Positions 1-7,600 of a DNA stretch of 10,468 bases are shown piece after piece (within the stretch, counting starts at the first letter, position 1; every line of letters starts with the position of its first letter). The position numbers were made by a program, and so were the translations under genes. This stretch comes from Fusarium oxysporum f. sp. lycopersici 4287. Lineage: Eukaryota > Ascomycota > Sordariomycetes > Hypocreales > Nectriaceae. The stretch is from positions 1 through 10,468 of the forward strand of contig NW_017264856.1 of the NCBI RefSeq assembly GCF_000149955.1, written 5' to 3'. The notes below the pieces were generated by a model. It worked only from the letters and a program-made list of their open reading frames with translations. It was not told where the DNA came from and searched no databases.

Positions 1-650
1 CTTACTATTTATTTATTAGCCTTATTATTCCTTATAGGTTTAGTAGTAAAGGTAATAGTAATAGCCTGATAGGACTTAGTAGTTAGCTATTTCCTGGCTT
101 ATTAAGGCTTAATTAGGTTACTTCTTCCTGGCTTTAATTAGGTTAATAGCTTAATAGGTTTATAGATATCTTAAAAGGCTTTAATAATTTAAGATAAAAG
201 GGCTAGTATAGCAGTTTATAGGTCTAGGTTACTAATTAAGTTATTAAAGACTTTATTAAGTACTTATAATATATATTCCCTAACTATTATTCTAGCTATT
301 TAGTAGACACAGAGGCTTATAAAGGTAATAATAACCTTTAGGTATAAGGTTTTTACTATTAAGGGGAAAGAAATTAACTTAATCTCGCTTAAGGTAGCTC
401 TTAGGCCACTAATAGTTAAGTATTTAGTAGTTTTAATAGGGCTCTCTAGTAGTTAGTCTTTAGGCGAGGGTAAACCTTGCTTTTAATTCTTAATAGGAGG
501 CTTTAGAGGCAATAAATTAAAGATATTTATATCTAAGGATAAGTTAATAATAGCTCCGAAAGGGCAGCTTAAGTTATAAGGAGCATTTAGCTATATAAGG
601 GGATTAAACTAATTCCCTGTTGTAAGTATAAGGCGCCGGTTTATATTAGC
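1..650. repeat. AT-rich RIP-like relic, probably of a transposable element
   Basis: No gene is visible. By hand count, the first 600 bases contain only about 7 CA and 4 TG dinucleotides. The first 60 bases alone have 15 TA, 7 AT, and no CA or TG. CA/TG depletion with TA excess is the footprint of repeat-induced point mutation, which converts C to T (mainly in CA) in duplicated DNA of Pezizomycotina. CpG is also rare, with three seen in 600 bases. The sequence is full of short words such as TTAGTAGT, TTAATAGG and CTTAATTAGG. The signature fades between about 610 and 670, where TG and CA become common again. The left edge lies outside the window. No transposase or reverse transcriptase can be read through the mutations, so the element class is unknown. 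Confidence 0.75.
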
Positions 651-1201
651 CGATATAGCAGCGAAAGGAGGGTGAAAATATCTCTGTTAGTAGGTTAGGT
701 ATGGTGCAGGTAGGTGCACTAACAAACCCACAGAAAAGGAATTTTTAGAGGAGAGGGTGACCCGCTCAGTACTGCCAACCACGAGGCCACTATCCTGTAG
801 GACTTTTTACACACAATGTGGAAGATGACGAATTTCAAGGGGGCCTAGCCTGTGTCCTATCCTCCTTATCGTTGATCTTGTCGCTCTCTATCTTTTGGCC
901 TTTGAGAGTCTCGGGAACCAGTGACTATGTTATGAGTATTTAAGACATAGCCATGTCAACACGTTTAGTGTAGACTGGAATTCGTCCGCTCTCGGCCGCC
1001 AAGACAGTGGTCTATGGAAAGCTATATGGTGGTGTTGAACAGAAGTCCCTATGTGCATTGGTAACCCACGGGCTGTCGAGTGTTGGATCTAAGCCCTACA
1101 CTCCAGAATATCTCCATAACGCCAGGGACGACTTTGCGGTATAGCTTGTATCTTTCTCAACCCCTGAACCACAGCTGGGCAAAGCCTGTTGTATGTTCTT
1201 A
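651..1201. other. Gene-free stretch between the RIP-like block and a minus-strand open frame
   Basis: Base composition returns to normal after the AT-rich block. Apart from the tRNA-like relic at 727-801, I see no gene. The minus strand at about 1085-1190 has short open runs in shifting frames, which may continue the remnant at 1202-1480, but stops and frame changes prevent a clear reading. The plus-strand open frame at 1080-1289 begins at GTG, has low-complexity content and lies opposite that remnant, so I treat it as chance. Confidence 0.5.
727..801 (-). other. tRNA-like relic (A-box and D-arm only)
   Basis: On the minus strand, positions 789-779 read TGGCCTCGTGG. This matches the Pol III A-box (TRGCNNARYNGG) except for C in place of the conserved A. 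A GCC/GGC D-stem encloses a loop containing GG. A 7-bp potential pairing with one wobble joins 795-801 and 727-733, spanning 75 nt in all, which is tRNA size. However, that pairing does not sit in register with the A-box, there is no clear anticodon stem, and the B-box (GGTTCRANNCC) is not recognisable. It is therefore not a working tRNA. It may be a degraded tRNA or a tRNA-derived SINE fragment at the edge of the RIP-like block, or coincidence. Confidence 0.22.
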
Positions 1202-1480
1202 TCCACTTGATAGCTCACGTAGGTATTTATACCAGTTGCCTGGATTACCGATGCTTGGACCGAGTAAAAGAGCGGCGATATTTAGTTGAGAGCCAAGCTC
1301 CTTGAGGCGGATCGAATGCCATGATAAAGACGAGAAGGATCGTTCCAGAGGCACACTGAGATGTTTACCGAGGGCTATGCGATATACAATGTCCACGATT
1401 TGAAGTCCAGTACGGAAGCCTCTGAGAAGGTTGAATTGGATTCCCTTCGTGGTTGTTTGGTTTGAGATATACGACTTGCA
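1202..1480 (-). pseudogene. Unidentified coding remnant (open frame without start)
   Basis: The minus strand is open for 93 codons between a TAG at 1483-1481 and a TAA at 1201-1199, with no ATG near its 5' end; the only in-frame alternative start is GTG at 1396. The peptide looks protein-like rather than random: mixed hydrophobic and charged residues, with a stretch reading GFRTGLQIVDIVYRIALGKH and a later run containing ALLLGPSIGNPGNWYKYLRE. A possible donor (GTGAGC) follows the latter, but I could not join it to a downstream exon. I do not recognise the family. It is most likely a fragment of a decayed gene, given its position beside a RIP-like block, but it could be an internal exon of a gene whose other parts are unreadable. 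Confidence 0.3.
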
Positions 1481-1621
1481 CTATCTCTCATCTCACGATC
1501 ATGCAAACAGGTGAACGCGTTGACTCAAACTTCAGTTCTCGGCGACTTGGCATCGGCGATTAAATCGGGGTATTGACACTAGAATACAAATGTTACTTTA
1601 ATTTCGGGCGAGAAACATGAC

Positions 1622-2524
1622 TTAGTTAGTAGAACCAGCGATGAGGGTTGCCTCCTCTTCCAGCGTCGCCTTCTTCATCTTTCTCAATGTCTTAGCCCGC
1701 TTCATGTTCTGAAACCTTTTCTGGGCGCGCTTATCCTTCAGACACATGCCAACCAAGACAGCCATACATCCTGCAATGCAAGCACCAAAAAACGCTCCCA
1801 CAATTATACCTTCAGTGCCGATTCCGTTGTGTTGCTCCATGCAGACCGTGGCGCCAGAGCCAGGATGTATCTCACATAATAGACCAGGAGCGCATGTGCT
1901 GGACGTCATCCTATTCGTAATACAAGAAGCACTCTCAGTACGACCATCAGTGGTAATAGAGCAAACTATGCTGGTCTTGACAGTTGTACTGTAACAAGAA
2001 GCACCAGGTTCCGTCGAAGTTACGGTACTGCTTGTGGTAGAACTCGAGCCGCTCGACATCTCAGTGGACGTAGACAGCACCGTCGACGATACCGAGGATT
2101 CTTGGGTAGATGTTCCCTTGGTAGTAGCCTCTTGTGCGCTTGATTCGGGTTCGTCTGTTTTTGTAACTTCGTTTTGCGTGGTTGCAGCCTCGTCTTTTGT
2201 CGTCGTTGCTTCGTCTTCTGTTATCGCATCTTTCGTATGAGTGGTCCCTCTCGTGTCGGATCTTCTCTCTGTAACTGTTCTTTCACTGCTGGTGGGTTCA
2301 ATCGCGTCTTGCCGTCGAACCCATTGCCGCCAACGTTGCACTAGGGGTCCCCTTTCCCATGTCGCCTCGTCCCATTTTTGCGCCTGTTTTGAAGGAGCGA
2401 GGCCATATCTTAATGCACGTGGCGAATCATCTAGAGCGTCAACCGGCTGTACGACGTCCATTTCACGGCCTGCTACAAGCAATATAGACAAAAATAAAAA
2501 TGCGATTGTAAAAAGATATCGCAT
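1622..2524 (-). CDS. Ser/Thr-rich single-pass membrane protein, cell-wall-sensor-like layout
   Basis: An uninterrupted 300-aa frame runs from ATG at 2524 to TAA at 1624-1622. An in-frame GTG four codons upstream is not a likely eukaryotic start. Residues 1-19 form a signal peptide (hydrophobic core LFTIAFLFLSILLVAG). Dibasic pairs at 70-71 and 87-88 could be Kex2 cleavage sites. Residues 98-125 are an imperfect acidic/Thr repeat. Residues 128-172 are almost all Ser/Thr, likely heavily O-mannosylated. A compact module follows with six cysteines at 177, 188, 201, 211, 217 and 228, then one transmembrane helix at about 239-262 (Gly/Ala/Cys-rich). The basic cytosolic tail ends in an acidic patch (LEEEATL). 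This layout resembles Wsc/Mid2-type stress sensors, but the cysteine module is not a standard WSC domain, so the sensor role is inferred. No intron is needed. The RIP-like block and a coding remnant lie downstream, yet this frame is intact. Confidence 0.85.
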   Translation of the reverse strand: MRYLFTIAFLFLSILLVAGREMDVVQPVDALDDSPRALRYGLAPSKQAQKWDEATWERGPLVQRWRQWVRRQDAIEPTSSERTVTERRSDTRGTTHTKDAITEDEATTTKDEAATTQNEVTKTDEPESSAQEATTKGTSTQESSVSSTVLSTSTEMSSGSSSTTSSTVTSTEPGASCYSTTVKTSIVCSITTDGRTESASCITNRMTSSTCAPGLLCEIHPGSGATVCMEQHNGIGTEGIIVGAFFGACIAGCMAVLVGMCLKDKRAQKRFQNMKRAKTLRKMKKATLEEEATLIAGSTN

Positions 2525-3437
2525 AATGATACACACAATTGTCCAAAACTGCGCAGATTGAACGCCACCTGCAAAAGTTGAAGTTTTGTCGGCTAGAACA
2601 TTCAGATGATACTAGAAGTGTTATGCCATTCATAAGTACTGCTTCCTTTATTGCCAGATGGCACGCCTAGATAACATCTCGTGTCGGTTGCCCTCAATTC
2701 ACTTGTGGCTATGTTTGTTATGTTAAGTTACTATAAACAGCACCTCGGCCGCCTCGGCCGCGCGTGGCCAGCCGAACTCGGTCCACAAGACGAAGATCGG
2801 ATGCACTACCCTGCGAAGTGAAATATTTTAGAACAGGATATATTTAGGGATAACACGAGGTCTGCTAATTCACACGGATCCCGCGCACTCAAATATGCCC
2901 TACGTATACAAATGTGTGTATCTAAATTACATAACGAAATAAGCGAATAGTCAATTAGATCTCATAGGGGTAGCGTGGCGATGCCACAAGAATCATCGTT
3001 GTGGCTGAGATAGCTTAAAATAGGCAAACTAATCATAGGTCTCTGAGCCAAGACTTAAAGCGCATTACAGGTAGTATTTACCCGTAGCTTCGCCACAACG
3101 GGAATAGCACCAGGGCTCTTACTGGTTCTCACATGAAGGCACTTTACCTAGCGCCGTTAGCACTGTTTCATGCCAAGATAATGGGGTTAGGCATGTCATT
3201 CAGGGGTCATGATCTAAGGCAACCTATCGCTGCCTCATCACTTACCGACTAAAGGCATACCTAGCGATGGGCGAATACATGGGCCATTGCGAGATCCTGA
3301 GGTATGTTCTAACACGGAATGTGAACGCTACGGGATCGAACGACGTCGCTGATGCACTAGGCCGACCACACTGGAAAGATTTACTAGCGTACTTTGTAAC
3401 CAAGTTGTCTTAAAATATCTGGCGGTTCCTCATTCAA
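2525..3437. other. Intergenic region, includes promoter of the minus-strand membrane-protein gene
   Basis: No convincing gene. The part next to 2524 should hold the promoter and 5' leader of the sensor-like gene. A short GC-rich spot lies at 2743-2766, where the 9-mer CCTCGGCCG occurs twice in tandem. From 2820 to 3430 the sequence is moderately AT-rich with stops in all frames. A small ATG frame of 48 codons (3267-3413, +) is protein-like enough to mention but has no support beyond being open. Confidence 0.5.
2743..2760. repeat. Tandem duplicate of CCTCGGCCG
   Basis: The 9-mer CCTCGGCCG is repeated exactly at 2743-2751 and 2752-2760, followed by more GC-rich sequence (CGCGTGGCC). It contrasts sharply with the AT-rich surroundings. 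Each copy holds CGG and CCG triplets of the kind bound by Zn(II)2Cys6 regulators, about 220-240 bp upstream of the minus-strand membrane-protein start. A regulatory role is speculative. Confidence 0.3.
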
Positions 3438-3851
3438 CTAACGTTCCAAGTATTTTGTCACCTCTAGACGAGCTTGTGGGGTACAGATTACGCTGCCTAC
3501 CGATGCAAGCCTAAGATGGAAAACATCCTTTATGGAGATGTACTTCCAATTGGTTGACGCCCTGATCGTCACTGACTCCGTTGGTGCTTTAATTAGCGCA
3601 AGGCCTTTTCCATAGAGTTCCTCGGAGAGCTTTCTCCTCTGCTCAAATGATGTCGATTCGTACATGAGTGATTGTCTTTCCTCAGCTTTCTCTTTTCCAT
3701 AGTCCAACCCCTTGGTTCTCTTCATGAGCCAGACCAGAAGTATGAGTAATGGCCGCCGTAGGTTGAGGGGAACATTGAGTAATGACACTACTGGCCCTGA
3801 TGATGAAGGGGTAAGGACGGGACATTGGCTCTCCCCATTGAAGCGACAGAT
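3438..3851 (-). CDS. Unrecognised hypothetical open frame, possible exon or gene fragment
   Basis: The minus strand is open from just after a TGA at 3854-3852 to a TAG at 3440-3438. The first in-frame ATG is at 3725, which would give 95 aa. From that ATG the peptide begins MKRTKGLDYGKEKAEERQSL, then has a charged helical-looking run (EQRRKLSEELYGKGLALIK) and a beta-type end with SVGSVICTPQARLEVTKYLE. A hydrophobic run (LLILLVWL) lies just before the ATG and would belong only to a longer product. The content looks like real protein, but I cannot name a family, no splice junctions are evident, and an overlapping frame is open at 3682-3867. It could be the last exon of a small gene, a truncated relic, or chance. 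Confidence 0.3.
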   Translation of the reverse strand: MCRFNGESQCPVLTPSSSGPVVSLLNVPLNLRRPLLILLVWLMKRTKGLDYGKEKAEERQSLMYESTSFEQRRKLSEELYGKGLALIKAPTESVTIRASTNWKYISIKDVFHLRLASVGSVICTPQARLEVTKYLER

Positions 3852-4217
3852 TCATGAGTTCCCACACGCCTAGAAGCTTGGGAGAGGCAATGAATGAAGA
3901 GGTGACATGCGATGGCTATTTTTATGTGCTCTTACTTATATAGTAAAATGGAAGAGATGATATCAATATCTAGGCATTGTCACATGAAATTTGATAAACT
4001 AGCTACTCACTCTTAGCCCCTCCTTAGTAATCTCTCATTCCCCCAAACCTTCTCGACTTTCCTTCAGGCAAGCCGTAGACTACAAACTCTTGATCTTATT
4101 CTTCTCCTTCCGGTCCGCCTTTCGTTTCCAAGATAAAGTCACGATCCTTCTGAATACAAAGCTTCCTCCTCCAGCACACTTAGTAATACACCCGACCTCA
4201 CTTTCGACTCTGTCAGG
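3852..4217 (+). promoter_or_regulatory. Promoter and CT-rich leader of the GH16 gene
   Basis: The stretch directly upstream of the Crh-like ATG has a TATA-like word at about 3938-3943 (TATATAG) and a long pyrimidine-rich tract at about 4010-4160. Such tracts are common in leaders of well-expressed fungal genes. A CTATTTTTAT at 3916-3925 matches the MADS-box Rlm1 consensus CTA(A/T)4TAG at nine of ten positions. Rlm1 drives cell-wall-integrity genes, so the site is plausible but unproven. A CCCCT stress-response core lies at 4017-4021, which is weak evidence on its own. Confidence 0.45.
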
Positions 4218-5463
4218 ATGTTGAATCAGGTTCTTTCGTCCGCTGTTGTATGCCTGGCGGCTTTGAATCTTGTTTCTGCCCAGACCTTTACCGACTGCAA
4301 CCCGCTCAAAGAGGGTAAGTTTGCGATCCTGTTAGAAGCAAGTTGAAAGCCTAACCACAAAACGTGATCAAAGGTTGTCCTCCCAATCAAGCCTTTGGAA
4401 AAGGTGTAACTACCTGCAACTTTAAAAATGGCGAATGTAGTGTCTTCAAAGGAAATTTGGACTCTACAATCAAGTATGACAAAAAGGGGGCCAGGTTCAC
4501 CATCAAAGAAGAGACCAACGCTCCTACTATCGCGACGGAAAAGTACATCTTCTTCGGTCGTGTCGATGTCGAGTTGCAGGCTGCTCCTGGACAAGGTATC
4601 GTGACTGCTATAGTGTTGCAGGCCGACACTCTCGATGAGGTAAGAGCCCTAGCGACTCCGAAACAGCTGCTTTTGACCTACTGACGAGCTCTCAGATTGA
4701 CTGGGAGTGGCTTGGCGGTGATGCCACACAAGTGCAGTCCAACTACCTCTCCAAGGGTTACACGACCACCTACGACCGCGGAGATTTCCACAATGTTACC
4801 GAACCCCTGACGACATTTCACAAATACTCGATCGAATGGAACAAGAATGCGGTTCAATGGATTATCGACGGCAACCTTGTCCGCACCCTCAAAGCCGCTG
4901 AAGTCAAAGGTTTTCCACAGTCGCCCATGCGGATCAAGCTAGGCATTTGGTGCGCCGGCGGCAGTCGGACCGAGCAAGGGACAGTTGATTGGGCGGGAGG
5001 TCTGACTGACTTTTCCAAAGCTCCCTTTGATGCTTACTATAAGAGTGTCACCATTGTCGACTATGCGGGTGGCAATGGCCCTGCCCCCAAGAGTGTCAAA
5101 GAATACGTCTACGGCGACAACCGGGGCAGCGTGGACAGCATCAAGGTTAAGTATGGCTCCACCTTGGACGTGGAAGAGAAGAAGAATTCCGTCAAAAACA
5201 AGCCTGAGCCCATTGGTACCGAAATAGAGACTGATGCACCTAGGGAGAAAGACGGTCAGAGCAATCCTACGATCTCCAAGCCCTATGGTGGTCTCGTCAT
5301 TTTGAACTTTACTGCCACTCCAGTCGGGACCCCGGCTCCTGGCAACACTGGCTCTTCCGGACAAGGCTTCAATGACGATGTTCCTCAATCGGCGGCTTCT
5401 CGAGGTACCATTCAGGAAGGTTTGATTGCCGGAATCCTGTTTGTCGTGTACTTAGCTGCATGA
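4218..5463 (+). CDS. GH16 Crh-family chitin-glucan transglycosylase, GPI-anchored
   Basis: Three exons, 4218-4314, 4374-4639 and 4696-5463, encode 376 aa. Intron 1 (59 nt) has GTAAGT and a CTAAC branch site; intron 2 (56 nt) has GTAAGA and CTGAC. Residues 1-21 are a signal peptide ending at LVSA. An N-terminal cysteine segment follows (TDCNPL, GCPP, TTCNF, GECSV), then the GH16 core. The catalytic signature DEIDWEW spans residues 120-126, with E121 as expected nucleophile, D123 as helper and E125 as acid/base. Substrate-side motifs include YSIEWNKNAVQWIIDG and GIWCAGG. A Ser/Pro/Thr-rich linker leads to a hydrophobic C-terminus (about 354-376) that fits a GPI signal. Crh enzymes cross-link chitin to beta-glucan at the cell wall. 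There is no chitin-binding CBM18 module after the catalytic domain, as in shorter Crh paralogues. All catalytic residues are present, so it should be active. The exact paralogue cannot be assigned. Confidence 0.93.
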
Positions 5464-6283
5464 ATGCATGCATTAAGTTTCTTAGATGATAGATATTAGC
5501 TGATCTTGGGTCTTTGGTTTCACTAAACATGATTTACTCTAGATGGACTAGTAACACGGAAAACTGAAAGAAAAGAGTGGCCAAGTGCCTGTTTCATAAT
5601 AGGGTCAGTCATTTGTGAGCTATGGAGCTACTAGAGAGATAGATGATTGTCGGATGACACAAGTTACTTACTAGCTATTCAAGATAGAAAAACCAGTCAG
5701 ATTTGGGTAAATTATATCATTTATCCGTCTCTTACTTTCGTTCGTCTCGTCGCGAGCTAGTATAGCCTCGAAAACCTGCCTCGTTTTTGATGGTACCGTT
5801 TTTATGAATCGTTTCCGCTCCTTTGCAACCCCTGGATGTTTAGTTGCTATCTTGGCAATGCGCTATTAGAGTAGAGCTGTAAGACTATAGCAACCTTAAT
5901 AATCTTGCCTTGATCCTTGAAAAAACTCTCTTACTTCGATAACAAACCATCTCGAGTTTACCCTAGTAGTATACGTAGTAATGCACATGACTGCCAGCTT
6001 CTTTACGTGGAAAGTCACATCGCTTCGTATCTCTCAGTTGAAAGCTTTATGGATGATGGTTTGTATCCTACATCGGTTGCTCTGGGGCCCGGGCTGTCGG
6101 CCTTGGGTCCTATGAGTGTCTCGGAGGGGTGGTCTAAGTGGAGAAGGATGAGTGAAGTCATTTCGGACATTGACGTGCTTTGATCGGCCGAGCTCGCTTT
6201 TATAATTAGCTCAGTATAGAAGCATACGGACCTTTTAACCTCTCTCCCTATCAAAGCCCCGGGTGTGGATTTACCTTCATTCG
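5464..6283. other. Intergenic region with 3' end of the GH16 gene
   Basis: The first few hundred bases should hold the 3' untranslated region of the Crh-like gene. They begin with the 12-base perfect palindrome AATGCATGCATT (5463-5474) at the stop codon. Beyond about 5700 no gene is recognisable. Open frames at 5917-6183 (+) and 6015-6344 (-) overlap each other, match nothing I know and show no splice sites, so I leave them out. Confidence 0.5.
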
Positions 6284-6574
6284 CTACGCCTCGCGCGTCT
6301 TCAAAGAAGCTGCCTTCTGACTGGCTATATTGGATTGTGGGCACCTTAGATTTGGTTCTAATTTAGTATAGGTGGTCCCTTTGCCTTGTCTAGTTTGGTT
6401 ATCTCCATGCATGATTCTGCGGAGCCAATGAATATACTCTGTGATGGGCTCTTGGATCCATAAGGCATAGCGAATGAGATTGAGTTGATACGGGGAACCT
6501 GTTACTTGATTGATGTATGAGGCTCCTACCAGAGTCCCGTTTGAAGGAATTCTCAACCCCTCGTGCGGATAGCG
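6284..6574 (-). pseudogene. Unrecognised open frame, possible coding relic
   Basis: The minus strand is open from just after a TGA at 6577-6575 to a TAG at 6286-6284, without an ATG near the 5' end. The first third to half is protein-like, with runs such as NGTLVGASYINQVTGSPYQL followed by LIRYALWIQEP and YIHWLRRIM; the remainder is low-quality, basic and polar. I do not know the family. Without a start codon or splice signals it cannot be called a gene. It may be a fragment of a decayed gene. Confidence 0.22.
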
Positions 6575-7072
6575 TCAGAATTCATGGACTTGATCAACAT
6601 AGCCAAATTCCTGTGACCTAAACCCTTGACATTTCCTCGTCGCCCGGCCCTATGTGCGACTTGATTTGTATGTAATTAAGGGAATGAACGGGTGTACGGG
6701 TAACAAGGCACCTCTCTTCCCTGGTTAGCTACGACAAGCCGGTTCAATTCGACCATGTCTTTCGGCCCCTGTCTTCATGACTGTAAATTCCACTATTACC
6801 GTGGCTCTGAGCTTTCCTTACCTCATGAATACGAAGTTTGGCTATATTTCTATAAATAAAAGGTTATCCACAAACTCGGACGAGTCTTGAGTCCGTCAGC
6901 CGAAGAACCAGACATAAATCCAACCATTGCCCATATGCCTCTGCTCCTTTAGACTTCCGTTCCTTCATGCCATTGTCGACTCATCAGTCTCTCCTTTTTA
7001 GATTTACTTTTATATCTGCCTTCGGCTTAACCGTTTCCGAATTCTCAATCCTAACAACCACAAATAACCGTT
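6575..7072 (+). promoter_or_regulatory. Promoter and leader of the eight-cysteine protein gene
   Basis: No coding sequence is visible. A good TATA box, TATAAATA, lies at 6851-6858, about 215 nt before the ATG. A pyrimidine-rich leader runs from about 6945 to 7040. An in-frame TAA seven codons before the ATG at 7073 shows that the reading frame does not simply extend upstream to a signal peptide. Confidence 0.5.
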
Positions 7073-7600
7073 ATGTCTAAAACAAGCACTTCGACCGCTG
7101 CCTCTCAGACGGCCTGCGCCGACATCTACAACACGCCGAACCAAGATAACGTATGCGCTATGTTCCGTAAGGACAACCACACCGATATTATGCATGCTTG
7201 CTGCGGTGAGGCCAAGATCATTAGCTATTCTGGCGACTGCGGTCTATACTGCGTTGCCCTCGACCAAACCATCGATCAGCTTTCTAAGTGTCTCTATGAC
7301 CACGGTGCTCCTGACGAAAAAGGTGTCTGGTGCAGTGGAAATTCGAAGACCACCAAGACCAAGGATGCCAACATCCCCGCTACTGCTCGAGCCACCGTGA
7401 TCTCGGACGATAATGATGAAAAGGACAAGGACAAGGGCGATGATAAAAGGACCAGCACTGGCACAGCCAGCTCTTCCAAATCAAGCGAGACTAGCAATGC
7501 TGCTGCTAATACCAGCCCTCAATTTGGTACCACGACCCTGGGTCTTACCATCGGTGCCTTGGTCTTGTCTTCTATGGCTATTAGTGCTTTCGAGCTCTAA
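7073..7600 (+). CDS. Eight-cysteine protein with hydrophobic C-terminal tail, function unknown
   Basis: An intact single-exon frame of 175 aa runs from ATG 7073 to TAA 7598-7600. Residues 1-90 form a compact module with eight cysteines at 15, 28, 43, 44, 56, 60, 73 and 87 (C-x12-C-x14-CC-x11-C-x3-C-x12-C-x13-C), including HACCGEA and SGDCGLYC. An N-glycosylation sequon (NHT) lies at 35-37. Residues 91-150 are low-complexity: Lys/Asp-rich (DDNDEKDKDKGDDK), then Ser/Thr-rich. Residues about 153-173 are hydrophobic (TTTLGLTIGALVLSSM), fitting a GPI signal or tail anchor. The spacing is not the CFEM pattern. The odd point is the N-terminus, MSKTSTSTAASQTACADIYN, which has no signal peptide. From general memory, unnamed fungal proteins of similar layout exist, but I cannot name a characterised member. 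Membrane or wall attachment is inferred. Confidence 0.85.
   Translation: MSKTSTSTAASQTACADIYNTPNQDNVCAMFRKDNHTDIMHACCGEAKIISYSGDCGLYCVALDQTIDQLSKCLYDHGAPDEKGVWCSGNSKTTKTKDANIPATARATVISDDNDEKDKDKGDDKRTSTGTASSSKSSETSNAAANTSPQFGTTTLGLTIGALVLSSMAISAFEL

Noticed and set aside
681..720. TAGGTTAGG-like words resembling degenerate telomeric repeats
   Set aside because: The words are not in tandem, do not keep the TTAGGG register, and arise easily in TA/AGG-rich RIP-altered DNA.
2034..2561. Two plus-strand open frames (68 and 106 codons)
   Set aside because: Antisense to the Ser/Thr-rich stalk and N-terminus of the membrane protein. The valine/serine-rich peptide is what antisense of repetitive Thr/Glu codons gives.
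4226..4629. Minus-strand open frames over exons 1-2 of the GH16 gene
   Set aside because: They cross two well-supported introns and conflict with the signal peptide and catalytic motif on the plus strand.
4939..5388. 149-codon minus-strand open frame
   Set aside because: Fully antisense to the third exon of the GH16 gene, where GC-rich codon bias opens the opposite strand.
5917..6344. Opposing open frames between the GH16 gene and the eight-cysteine gene
   Set aside because: They lack recognisable domains and splice sites and overlap each other antisense; there is no basis to prefer either.
7073..7600. CFEM effector domain in the eight-cysteine protein
   Set aside because: The count of eight cysteines fits, but the spacing with adjacent CC and long gaps does not follow the CFEM pattern.
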